From Amoebophrya sp. A120 (Eukaryota; Sar; Dinophyceae; Syndiniales; Amoebophryaceae), in NCBI GenBank assembly GCA_905178155.1, contig CAJINV010000029.1:127863-191862 (forward strand): DNA of 64,000 nucleotides, read 5' to 3'. The position numbers and the translations under genes are program-made. Under the pieces are notes generated by a model. It searched no databases, was not told the origin of the DNA, and saw nothing but the letters and a program-made list of their open reading frames with translations. This document shows positions 10,291 through 20,142 of the stretch, one piece after another; the first letter of the stretch is position 1; each line of letters begins with the position of its first letter.

Positions 10291-13200
10291 CCTTGCAGCC
10301 CTGCCTAGGTATAAAGCCAGCCGCCCAGTGTCGCGGGCGTGTTCAAGGCCCGAAGCAGTTTAGCACTTACGTCATGCAAATCGCTCTGCCTGAGCTACTA
10401 GCTACTGAATTAAATAAGTTCGCACGCTTCGAAGGTCGCCAGCTCTTTTGGTTTTTTTTTACTTGGGGGCCTCACTTCTGTGGGCGCCATAGTTGCACCG
10501 GAGTCCGGTCCGTCAGAGGTACTCTCGGAACACTGCTCGCCACTCGCGACAAGCGTATTCTCGGATATGCATTGTTGCCGCGGGAGAGTGCGGAAGCCTT
10601 GCTTCCGCTGTTCTCGGGAGTGAAGCAGCGCCACCTCGCCAGAAACGAGCAACCCCCTGCCTTGATATTATCAAAAGCAAACGTGTCTGGGCCTAAAGGG
10701 TTGGAGCTTGTGCCCCTAGTTTTGGGCTGTTGTGCAAAAAATCTCCATTGCGTGAGGATGGCGACTGTTGCCATCTGGAGAGGGCATCTGTCATGCGGAA
10801 TAGGTATCGAGAAGCCCGCAAAAAAAATCTGCGACTTTGTCATGCGGAACAGGTATCAAGTTCAGGAAGCCTACAAGAAAATCTGTGATGCTAGGGCATG
10901 CATCACTGACAGCATGGCTCACGCAACACGTGCATGACAAATTTCAGAATCTTCCAGACCCAGACATGTTTGCAGTTGATAGATATTCAACGACAACAAT
11001 TGCTGCGGCGCACAGTTTCCGTCGCTGACAGGGACCGCCACGGGGTCCGACGAATGGCGGCAAGCGGGCGAGCGTTTGACCTGGGGGCATGCGTGGCAGG
11101 CTTTGGGAGTGAAGTACAGCAAGGGGGACATCTTCCACGCAGCGCGGCGGATCTTGCGAGTCTGCTCCACCAGCAAGCGACACGAACAGTACGGCGCCTT
11201 GTGCGCAATGGTAAACTCGGCTTTCTTATCACCTGCCAAGATGTCTGGGTCTGGAGCTGCATGAAAAGCATCGATATGGCTGGGCTGCACATGTATGCGC
11301 TCTGCGCGACTCGGTTTGTCGTGCGGAGTGCATACATGTGCAGCCCAGACATATTCATGCTTTTCATGCAGCTCCAGACCCAGACATGTTTGCAGCCCAT
11401 AATTTCTGGTTGCGGACCCGGAGCGGGCGGCGGGCTTGGCCAGGGAGCTCGGCAGGGACCCGACCAACCGGGACCTCCGGGAGCATTGCGACCGCATTGC
11501 CCCGGGGGGGGCCGTCGTGTGGGAGCGGCTCAAGCGGTGCGTCCGCTATGAATTGCAAAAGTATCGCGCTACGCAATACAATGGCCATGGATATGGCATA
11601 GGCAAGGCATTGAGGTGGATAAGTATAAAGCAGAGCCCGCAGCATATCACTCACATAAATTAATAAAGCGCGCAAGATAGACAAAGGATAAAAGTGAAAA
11701 AGCGGAGGCTTTCAGTGGTATTGACATAGCTACGCGCTTAATATCGTAAGTGTTGGACTTTGAACACACCGGCCACACTGAGTGACTAAAGCTTCTACCC
11801 AGTAGGTCTCTCAATCAGCTCCAGCACTTCAATCTCTCAGCAGACAGGGCGAAAGCCTCTGGCTGTGTTGCATCCTGTAAAGGGAAGTCATTCAAATTCA
11901 TCAGCAAACTGTGACCCGGGCGGGGTCAGAGTCAAGTGCCTAAGCAGCATGGGAGTACCTCCCTCAATGATGTCGGTTTAGTGCTCGACCCTGGCGGGAG
12001 TCAACCCCCTCAGGATGGTCATTCTGAACTTCTAGACCGAGCGGAGTCCCTTCATTTCACTCCGATCGTGATGGCTTTGCCTTCGTAGTATTTGGAGGAT
12101 TCGGGTCAAATGGTGAAGAGGTTCCTTTAGGATCTAGCTAGTTCAGGTCATTTCGGCCTATCATTTCACTGGGAGCAGGCAACTCGGACCATCTTCAGAA
12201 GCTCCAGACATGGTTGTGAGAGGATTCTGATCACATGGCCAACAATAAGAGGCAATGGCGGAAAGCGCAAAAATGGAAAGAGATAGATAGCAAAAGGCTG
12301 AGACATCTGGGAAATGCCAACGCTTGAAACGTAGCGCACTCCCATAACCGCAGCACGGATCTCCTCAGCGTGAGAAGTTACGTCTTTGCTTCGGGCTTAC
12401 TTTAAGAAAAAGACTGGTAGGCGCATGATTGTAGTTATTACGAGTGCGATACTTTTGCGCAGGATGTCCGTTACTTCCTGACAACTCCGGGCCAGTCCAC
12501 ACAGACTGCGGCGCTGGACAAGGCGATATATGAATTGCAAACATCTCTGGGCCAGGCAGGGCGCAAGGCCTGCCGCGCAGGTTTTCCGTTCTGTGGTGCG
12601 ATCCCTGTCATGCCTCCCCTCGGTCTGAAGCTCCCGCGCAACTTCATCAGAGAAAAGCAGGCAACTTTTTGCAATCATTCAAGCAGCGCAGATTTTTGCA
12701 TGATCCAGCGGTCGCTAGGCGTCGATCTGCAGCTCCGCCCTCTTAGGTTCCCCATGGCCCTCCCTTTCCGCTTCTGGAAAGTGAAATAGTCAGCGCACTA
12801 GGTGTGCTTTCTTTTGCTTGGTATGTTTTTATTTTTGTTCTGGGCTTGTTTATTTTGCTATGCTTATTGTTGTATTTCCCTTGGAGCCTCTTGAGCTCTT
12901 TCAGACCCAGAGAGATTTGCAGTGCATAGGCCCATTTACCAGGCACTGGTGCAGCTCCGGCGGCACTGCCTCAACGGGTGCTTCGAAGATGTCCCGGCCA
13001 ATGCTCTCACCGGCGGCCCACTGGTGGAGCAGGATAAAAGTGGAAAGTTTATTTCTTCCCGGGGAACGCCCTGCGTATCCAGTGCAAAGAATGCGTCTGG
13101 GTCTGGAAAAGTGCAATGCTCCTTGTCGTGCTCGGCTAGTAAGACTCTCTCCAGTCTGTCGAGCGCGTTAATTGCCGAAAAGTCACACTTTTCTTTCATG

Positions 13201-16200
13201 CAGTGAAGCTCTTCGTCATGATGCAGAATGGGCACCGCTTTGGATAGAAGCGCAGAAGCTTGTCACTCGGAGGTTAGAACAAGCTCAGAAAATTGCTATG
13301 CAAAGCCCCATGTTGCTATGCCACTCCGCATTGCGTCAAGTTTCCAGACCTAGACAAATTTGCAATGCATATTGGGTGGAGAGTTACAATTGCGAGGCCA
13401 ACCAGATCGACGACCACCACTCAAAGACGCCGGACGGTTACGGCCACCGCCTCCGAGCTCTCAACTTCGGGTGGAATTTCCGCCGTGTCCTCGGATGGAA
13501 GTCGCGCGACGTTCTCGTCCTGAATGTGGAGCTCATGCGGTTGGCTCTGCTCGAAGGTTACCCCGCGGCAGACCTCGCGTTCTGGGGGTACTTGTTGGAG
13601 ACGCCAACACCAGCACAGCCCGTGGAGGTCTTTGGCGCGGATTACCTTTCCGCGCAGTACAATGGTCCCGGTTTGATTTGTGAGCCAGCACCGGCAGACC
13701 GTATGCGTTGTAAATGTGTCTGGGTCTGGGAGGGCCCGAGCTTGTCATGCTAAGTCTGGATTGTAAGTGCAAAAATTTGTGTTGCATGACTACCAGCAAA
13801 AGCTGTCCACTTTTGAACAAGTTTAGAGGCAGTTTCTCGTGCAGGGTAGGCATGATAGAGACGTCGCAGAACCTGTCATGCTAGGTTCTTCATTCGAAAC
13901 ATCATGGGGCATGGAAAATCTGCATCACAAGTTTGCACTCTTCCAGACCCAGACATATTTGCAATCCATAGACCGCCCAGGTCCGGCACCTTCATCCTCC
14001 TCATCCTCCTCTGTCCGAAAGCCGCTGCTTCAAGCCGTTCCGGAGATAGGCCCGGCACCTTCGTCCTCCTCGTCCTCGTTTGTCCGAAAGCCCCTGCGTG
14101 AAGCCGTTCTGGAGGTAGCCCCGGCATCTTCATCGTCCTCGTCCTTTGTCCGAAGGCCGCTGCGTGGAGCCGTTCTGGAGATAGGCCCGGCACCTTCATC
14201 CTCGTCCTCGTTTGGTGTTCGTCCGCCGGAGATAGGGAAGCGAGCCGTCTCGCTCGTGACACTTGCTGGCCCCGAGCCCACAGTGTCGACGGCAGGCGCA
14301 TCTGGGTCTGCGCGCACAGTATCGAAGTGAAATGTGTCTGGCTCTGGAGCGGTTGCGCCCGTTTTGCATGTCCCGCACTCCCGAGAAACCTGTATGGCGT
14401 GGAACAGCAAGACCTAGCGTCGCGATTTCCATTGCCATTCAGAGCACAACTTGTGATGCGTTCTGTGCATGAAAAAGCGATGGAGAAAAAGTTTATTTGT
14501 CATGCTTCCGGGAACTGAGAGCTGAATCGTGGCCATGCAGCTCGCAAGCGCCCAGACCCAGACACATTTCTAATGCATACACAGATGCCGAGGTGGATGC
14601 GTCACCTCCTGCTGCTACCGAGGTGGAAGCTTCTGTGGAGGTGGATCCCAGTGACATGCTGGACGACCAAATTTTTCCTCCGCAAATTATGACCGACGAC
14701 AGTGCAGCCGCTGCTGTGCCCTCCGCGGGCGGCATTGTTTGGCCTCGGAGAAACCGCGCGGCAAAGGCAGCAGTCGCACCCACGACTGCTGGTTCGAACG
14801 AACTCGCCAAGGGCTCGAAGCTTGGGACAATCAAAGCGAACTACGCCGCCAAAAACAAGCCCCCGCGAGTACTTCCCTTCGCGGCCACTTCCAAGAGACG
14901 GAAACTATCCGAACCGAGTCAGGAAGACCTCGATCTGGATGGAAGCCTCGAGGGCGACGCCTTTTGCGTGTATGAATTGCAAAAGTGTCTGGGTCTGGAA
15001 GATTGGAACTTGTCATGCTAAAGCCAAATCATGCAAAAATCTGTGTTGCATGACTGCCAAAAGCTGTTCTCCTTCGACCAAGTTGGGAGGGAGTTTCTCA
15101 CGCAGGATAGGCATGACAGAGACCTCACAGACTCTGTTACGCTAGGCCCTGCATTCCAAGCCTCATGGGGCATGGAAAATATGCATGAGAAGTTTGCAAT
15201 CTCCCAGACCCAGACATATTTGCATTTGATATCGCGGACATGGCGACACTTTGCGACCAAAAGCAGGCAGATGAAGCAGGACCGAACAAGCCGAAAATTG
15301 ATGTAGATCGCGTTCTGGAGCTCGCGAACATCGGTGGCGGTGCTGACCTGTCGGACATGGATGCCGGAAGTGAGCCGAACGCAAGCAGCAGCTCTGTGGC
15401 TTTACCTGCTAACACGCACCGGGTTGCGGTTGTTTCTGGCGTGGAAGTATCAAATGCAAACATATCTGGGTCTGGAAGAGAAACGCAGACATTTGCCATG
15501 TTGTTTTTGCATGACGCAAAAGGTCTCTCATGTAAGCCCTAGCATCACAGATCTCGAGAACCTTCCGCAGACGCAATGCCCAATCCGCATGAGAAAGCCT
15601 CTATTTTGGTGACAGGAAGTGGGCGCCTTTTGCTGCCTATGCGTGAGAGTTTTTTGTGTGTAGTTGCGAAATGCGCTGCACAAGTTCGCATCTTTCCAGA
15701 CCCAGACACATTTGCAATTGATAGGAAGCTGCGTCAGCGCCAGGTGGAAGCTTTAGCTTTGGGGTTGAGAACATACAAGGCCCGGCCCCTGCAAAGTCCC
15801 CGCTTCCTGTTACAACGATGCCCACGGTGGCCGCTTCGCTGAAAAGGCCGGCCGCTCTGGTTGCGGGCAGTCCGAGTGCCGCCAAAAAACAGCAGGACCC
15901 GAAGAAGATATCCGCTGCAAATGATATATTTCGGTCTGGACGATAAAAGAAAAAGCTGCAACTTGTCATGCGAAGGCACAACCCCAAAAAAACTTTGTAT
16001 AAACGCCAAAAGATGTAGATGCCCCGTTGCCGTTTCTGCTAGGCAAGGGGCGGATTTACCATGCGGAACAGGCATCACGAAAGTCCCGCAGAGTCTGTGA
16101 CGCTTCTGTTCGCATTCCAGACCATGGCTGTGGTCCACGGGATGCATGACAAATCCTGCGCTCTTCCAGACCCAGACGAATTTGCATTGGATACAAAACG

Positions 16201-19200
16201 AAAGTACACAACGACTACGCTTTCATCTCGCACGGCATGCAGATGCCGCTGGACCCTATGAAACACCCGGAGGTCGCGAAAATACTTCGGGAACTAGTGC
16301 AGGCGGACATGGCTCTTATGAATGACGCTAAGGCGCTCTACGTGGAGTACATGAAACGAAGCACCGCCGGCCCGCACACGAAACTCCCCGGAACGAATGA
16401 GAAGATGATTGGCTTTTGGTTGAAGGAACAGTTCAAAGGCGACAACCGCGAAACGCCGAAGGCACGTTTTACAATCTTCGGCACGCGCTTTCACAAAGAC
16501 CCCCACGGTATGGGTATGAACGGACAAAATACAACTTGGCCCCAATGCGACCATATGGCGCCACGAGAATGTCGCCGCTGGCTCCGAAGGCCGCCGCTGG
16601 CGCCGGGGCCGCCACTGACTTCTCAAGCCGCCGCTGGCTCGGAAAACCGCCGCTGGCCCGCCGGCCGCCGCTGGCGCCGGGGCCGCCGCTGACTTCTAGG
16701 CCGGCCCGCCGCTGGCTCGGAAAACCGCCGCTGGCCCCCTGGCCGCCGCTGGCGCCGGGGCCGCCGCTGACTTCTAGGCCGGCCCGCCGCTGGCTCGGAA
16801 AACCGCCGCTGGCCCCCTGGCCGCCGCTGGCGCCGGGGCCGCCGCTGACTTCACGGGCCGCCGCTGGCCCGGAAAACCGCCGCCGCTGGCCCCCTGGCCG
16901 CCGCTGGCGCCGGGGCCGCCGCTGACTTCGCAGGCCGCCGCTGGCCCGGAAAACCGCCGCTGGCCCCTTGGCCGCCACTGGCGCCGGGGCCTCCGCTGAC
17001 TTCTCCGGCCGCCGCTGGCATGGAAAAGAAGCCGCCGCTGGCGCCGGGGCCGGCCGCCGCTGACTTCGCAGGCCGCCGCTGGCTCGGAAAACCGCCGCTG
17101 GCCTCGCGGCCGCCGCTGGCGCCGGGGCCGCCGCTGACTTCACAGGCCGCCGGGGCCAGCGGCGGTTTTCAAAACCGCCGCTGGCCCCCTGGCCGCCGCT
17201 GGCGCCGGGGCCGCCGCTGACTTCGCAGGCCGCCGCTGGCTTGGACAACCGCCGCTGGCCCCCGGGCCGCCGCTGGCGCCGGGGCCGCCGCAGACTTCTC
17301 AGGCCGCTGGCTCGGAAAACCGCCGCTGGCCCCCTGGCCGCCGCTGGCGCCGGGGCCGGCCGCCGCTGATTTCTCAGGCCGCCGCTTGCTCGGAAAATAA
17401 AACGCCGCTGGCCCCCTGGCCGCCGCTGGCGCCGGGGCCGCCGCTGACTTTCCAGGCCGCCGCTTGCCCGGAAAATAAAAACCGCCGCTGGCCCCTTGGC
17501 CGCCGCTGGCGCCGGGGCCGCCGCTGACTTCTCAGGCCGCCGCTGGATTGGAAAAGCGCCGCTGGCCCCCTTGCCGCCGCTGGCGCCGGGGCCGGGGCCG
17601 GCCGCCGCTGCCCTCTCAGGCCGCCGCTGGCTTGGAAAACCGCCGCTAGCGCCGGGGCCGCCGCTGGCTTCTCAGGCGGGCCCGCCGCCGCAGGCCCGGA
17701 AATAAAACCGCCGCTGGCGCCGGGGGGGGCCGCCGCTGATTTCCGAGGCCGCCGCTGGTTTGAAAAACCCACCGCCGATGGCCCCCTGGCCGCCGCTGAC
17801 GCCGAAGGCCGCCGCTGGCTCGGAAAACCGCCGCTGGCCCCCTGGCCGCCGCTGGCTACAGAAAGTGAAAGCGAGAGGCCTCCGCCGGCGCCAGGGCCGC
17901 CGCTGGCGCCAAGGCAGGCCGCCACTGGCTCCCCAGACCGACCGCCGCTGCTGGCCCGCAGCGAGCGCTCAGGCCGTCTACGATCCGTAGACAGCCTGAA
18001 CGGCCGTGAGGGTATATCGTGAAGTCGTGAAATGCAGTAGGAGGAGGCGCGGCACAAACAGAGAACTTTTGAAGTTCCTGGATGTGTCATGCGCGCCAGA
18101 GGGGGGCGGGAACCCAAACCCATTGCGTTTCCACGCTACCGGGCACCCACGGCGCTGGGTATTGGGTTGGGAAAGATTCCTCCCCACCCAATGGGTGGAG
18201 AAGCAACCGTTTGGTGATTCGTTTTTTTTTTTGAAATTCCAAGCGGCTTGCTCTCCATCCTCTTGGTGCGGAAAGATTCCTCCCCGCCCAATGGCTGGAG
18301 AAAAAGCCGCGTCGGAATTTATTCGCTCTGTTTTGAATTTCCGAGCGGCGTTCTCACCAGCCGACTGCTGGGGAAAGATAAAGCAGGCCGCTTTGCGAAT
18401 TTGTAGTGCGGTTCTTCGCCACCCAGGGTGGCGAAAAACTGCGAAAAACCCCCGAGGCCCCCTCCCCCCCCCCCTGAAAAGTGAAGCCTCTACCCCGTCC
18501 GGGACGGGAAAAATTGGGAGCGGGCGGAGCCCCATGTGCTGCGTCATTCCCGTGCGCCGCTCGTTCCCGTGGCACTCATATGTGCTCGCATTCCTGTAGG
18601 TCAGGTCGTATTTTGTCCGTTCATATCCCACGGCGCACCCAGTACGGGAGGCGCAGCCGTGCAGCCGCCCGAGAACCGGGAACAGCTGGCGCAGAAAGTT
18701 CAGGGAAGTTCAGCCGCCTCGGGCGCCGCTGCGAAAAGGGACACGGCGAGCCTCGGCACGGGCTCGAAGGGGGCGAACCAGGCAGCGGCCGAACCGAACA
18801 GCTTGGGCAGCTCTACGAACGCTGGGCAGCCGGCTGGCGAAACCAGTGCTGCAGCTAAGTGGTCCCGCTGCAAAAAATGCGAAATGAAGAAACCGGAGTG
18901 GTACGACAAAAAAATTGGACTGACGAACCAGATAGACATCCCCGCGATGGTCCGTAGGGTTCAGGATGCCGGGAACAATTTCTTTCAAGGAGGCAAGGGA
19001 ATGTGTGTGCAGTGTATTTGGCACAAGGCGAAACAGCCGCCGTACGATTTCGCGAAAGACGACTACAGCGGCTTTAACACGACCCGGACGGCCGTTCTGA
19101 AAACCGCAGGAACACCCACCTGCCTGCTGACGCGTTTGGCCCAATACATCGAGTACGCAGTGCAAGAGTCAACGTGTCTGGGTATCTCTGGAAGACTGAG

Positions 19201-19982
19201 ACATGTGATGCTGGATGCGGATTCTAAAAAAGTCTGTGTTGCATGAGCAGCAAAAGGAGTCCAATTCTTGCTACCTGGGCAGAGCAGTTTTCATGTGTGA
19301 TAAGCATGAAGAAGCTCTAAGAAAATCTGTGATGCTAGGACCTGCATAGCAGACCTCACGGGACATGCAAAAAGTGCATGACATTGTTCCAGACCCAGAC
19401 GCAAACGCATTTGCATTTGATATCGACGACCGTGCCCGTGCAGCAATTGTTCCGCCGCCAGCGCAACCACCTGCGGGCACAAACGTTATCGTCGGACAGA
19501 ACGCTCCTGCACCCGCAGGGCCGCAATTCCGTGCAACTATTCCTCAGCCAGAAAACACGTCCGGCAAGTATTGCCGGGCCAAGGAGACAGCACCGGGAAA
19601 CGCGTGCACGAAGAAGCCCGCTGATGCTCCTTTGGTGTGGCATTGGAGTTTCTTGGTGCCGGGCGAGAAGGTGCCGCCGGCCTTCGACCTGTGTAGCCGC
19701 TGCAGATTTCACCGCACGCTGCGCGACATCATCGACGCGTCCGCGGATGGCGCCCCGGGTGCGGTTCTGGAGACCCTGCTGCAGAAGGTCCGCGAGTGCC
19801 ACCCAAATGCTGACCATTCTCGATTCCCCTCGCCTACTCGCCAGGACGTTGCGAAGCTCGAGACTTTTGCTAGAGGCGACACACCTGCGCAAGGGTACGA
19901 TGCGAAAAGATGGGCAAAACACAAACGGGCGCAGCGGGAGGTCATCTGGCAGCAGTACCAGAACTGCTTGCGGCAATGGTAG
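10290..19982 (+). CDS. Unidentified multi-exon gene with 3' cysteine-pair modules
   Basis: Exons about 10290-10668, 10982-11226, 11402-11546, 12467-12528, 12929-13075, 13372-13701, 13971-14319, 14580-14970, 15232-15447, 15724-15908, 16194-16508, 18629-19153 and 19423-19982 (stop TAG 19980-19982). Every junction from 10668 on stays in frame when the introner plus 5 nt is removed. The protein alternates folded-looking parts (WGHAWQALGVKYSK, ALNFGWNFRRVLGWKSRD) with disordered ones: four copies of a 20-residue GPAPSSSSS-type repeat near 13.97-14.22 kb, acidic Ser/Pro stretches, and a GSFSFG motif. The last two exons each carry cysteine pairs (RCKKCE...CVQC, and YCRAKE...LCSRC) suggesting paired zinc ribbons. 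I cannot assign a family. The upstream blocks may belong to the same gene. Confidence 0.65.
10669..10981. mobile_element. Introner element, family A
   Basis: TATCAAAAGCAAACGTGTCT at the left, CCAGACCCAGACATGTTTG and GTTGATA at the right. Perfect direct repeat GATAT. Removal joins ATA T to TC AAC GAC in frame. Confidence 0.93.
11227..11401. mobile_element. Introner element, family A, fold-back variant
   Basis: Only 175 bp and almost wholly palindromic. The two arms, about 70 bp each, match at roughly nine of ten positions (shared words GGTCTGGAGCTGCATGAAAA and GCTGCACATGTATGC) around a short loop near TCGGTTT. Removal plus 5 nt gives TTC TTG GTT GCG in frame. Flanks TTTCT/ATTTC. Confidence 0.9.
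11547..12466. mobile_element. Introner element, family C, long copy
   Basis: Left end TATGAATTGCAAAAGTATCG; right end CGATACTTTTGCGCAGGATG. At 920 bp it is several times the usual family C length; the interior is otherwise unrecognised. Flanks TCCGC/TCCGT. Removal joins CGC to TAC TTC CTG in frame. Confidence 0.88.
12529..12928. mobile_element. Introner element, family A
   Basis: TATGAATTGCAAACATCTCT at the left, CAGACCCAGAGAGATTTG and GTGCATA at the right. The flanking repeat is lost, but removing the element plus 5 nt gives GCG ATA ATT TAC in frame. Confidence 0.82.
13076..13371. mobile_element. Introner element, family A
   Basis: TATCCAGTGCAAAGAATG with TCTGGGTCTGG; right end CCAGACCTAGACAAATTTG then ATGCATA. 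Flanks CTGCG/TTGGG. Removal gives TGC GTG GAG AGT in frame. Confidence 0.87.
13702..13970. mobile_element. Introner element, family A
   Basis: TATGCGTTGTAAATGTGTCT at the left, CCAGACCCAGACATATTTG then TCCATA at the right. Perfect direct repeat GACCG. Removal gives GAC CGC CCA GGT in frame. Confidence 0.93.
13985..14215 (+). repeat. In-frame tandem repeat of about 60 bp inside an exon
   Basis: Four units of about 60 bp, each with GGCCCGGCACCTTC(A/G)TCCTC or a close variant, encode a Gly-Pro-Ala-Pro-poly-Ser repeat with a basic tail (VRKPL) in the exon 13971-14319. Confidence 0.85.
14320..14579. mobile_element. Introner element, family A
   Basis: TATCGAAGTGAAATGTGTCT at the left, CCAGACCCAGACACATTTC then TGCATA at the right. 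Perfect direct repeat CACAG. Removal gives ACA GAT GCC GAG in frame. Confidence 0.93.
14971..15231. mobile_element. Introner element, family A
   Basis: TATGAATTGCAAAAGTGTCT at the left, CCAGACCCAGACATATTTG then TTTGATA at the right. Flanks GCGTG/TCGCG. Removal gives GTG GAC ATG GCG in frame. Confidence 0.9.
15448..15723. mobile_element. Introner element, family A
   Basis: TATCAAATGCAAACATATCT at the left, CCAGACCCAGACACATTTG then ATTGATA at the right. Perfect direct repeat GGAAG. Removal gives GTG GAA GCT GCG in frame. Confidence 0.93.
15909..16193. mobile_element. Introner element, family A
   Basis: Diverged left end TATCCGCTGCAAATGATATA; right end CCAGACCCAGACGAATTTG then TTGGATA. Flanks lost (AAAGA-like/CAAAA). 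Removal gives A+CG AAA GTA CAC in frame. Confidence 0.87.
16509..18628. mobile_element. Introner element, family D, 2.1 kb
   Basis: Left end TATGGGTATGAACGGACAAA and right end TTTTGTCCGTTCATATCC are inverted repeats. Perfect direct repeat CACGG on both sides. Removing all 2120 bp plus one repeat joins CAC GG to C GCA CCC AGT in frame. About 1.4 kb of the inside is GC-rich minisatellite. The right 130 bp match the family D-related sequence ending at 7358. Confidence 0.92.
16570..17960. repeat. GC-rich minisatellite (GCCGCCGCTGGC)
   Basis: Dense, imperfect repeats of GCCGCCGCTGGC with GGAAAACCGCCGCTGGC and GGCGCCGGGGCCGCCGCTGAC subunits fill the left two thirds of the family D introner. Open frames on both strands here follow the repeat and are not genes. 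Confidence 0.95.
19154..19422. mobile_element. Introner element, family A
   Basis: TACGCAGTGCAAGAGTCAAC followed by TGTCTGGGTATCTCTGG; right end CCAGACCCAGACGCAAACG then TTTGATA. Flanks TCGAG/TCGAC. Removal joins GAG to GAC CGT GCC in frame. Confidence 0.88.
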
Positions 19983-20142
19983 GAAGACACGGGGGGACAA
20001 ATAGTAGCACGATGTGCGAAGCGCCAGGACCAGCAACAGGGCAACAAATACAGCTGGGCGACAACGCAAATACATCTCCCGGGTGGCTCGCGACAGCAGC
20101 CGCCGATCGTAGTCACCTCTCCCTCAACGTCGCTGCAGCAGT

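Noticed and set aside
16469-18123. Long Gly/Pro/Ala-rich open frames on both strands
   Set aside because: They follow the GC minisatellite inside the family D introner and have no independent support.
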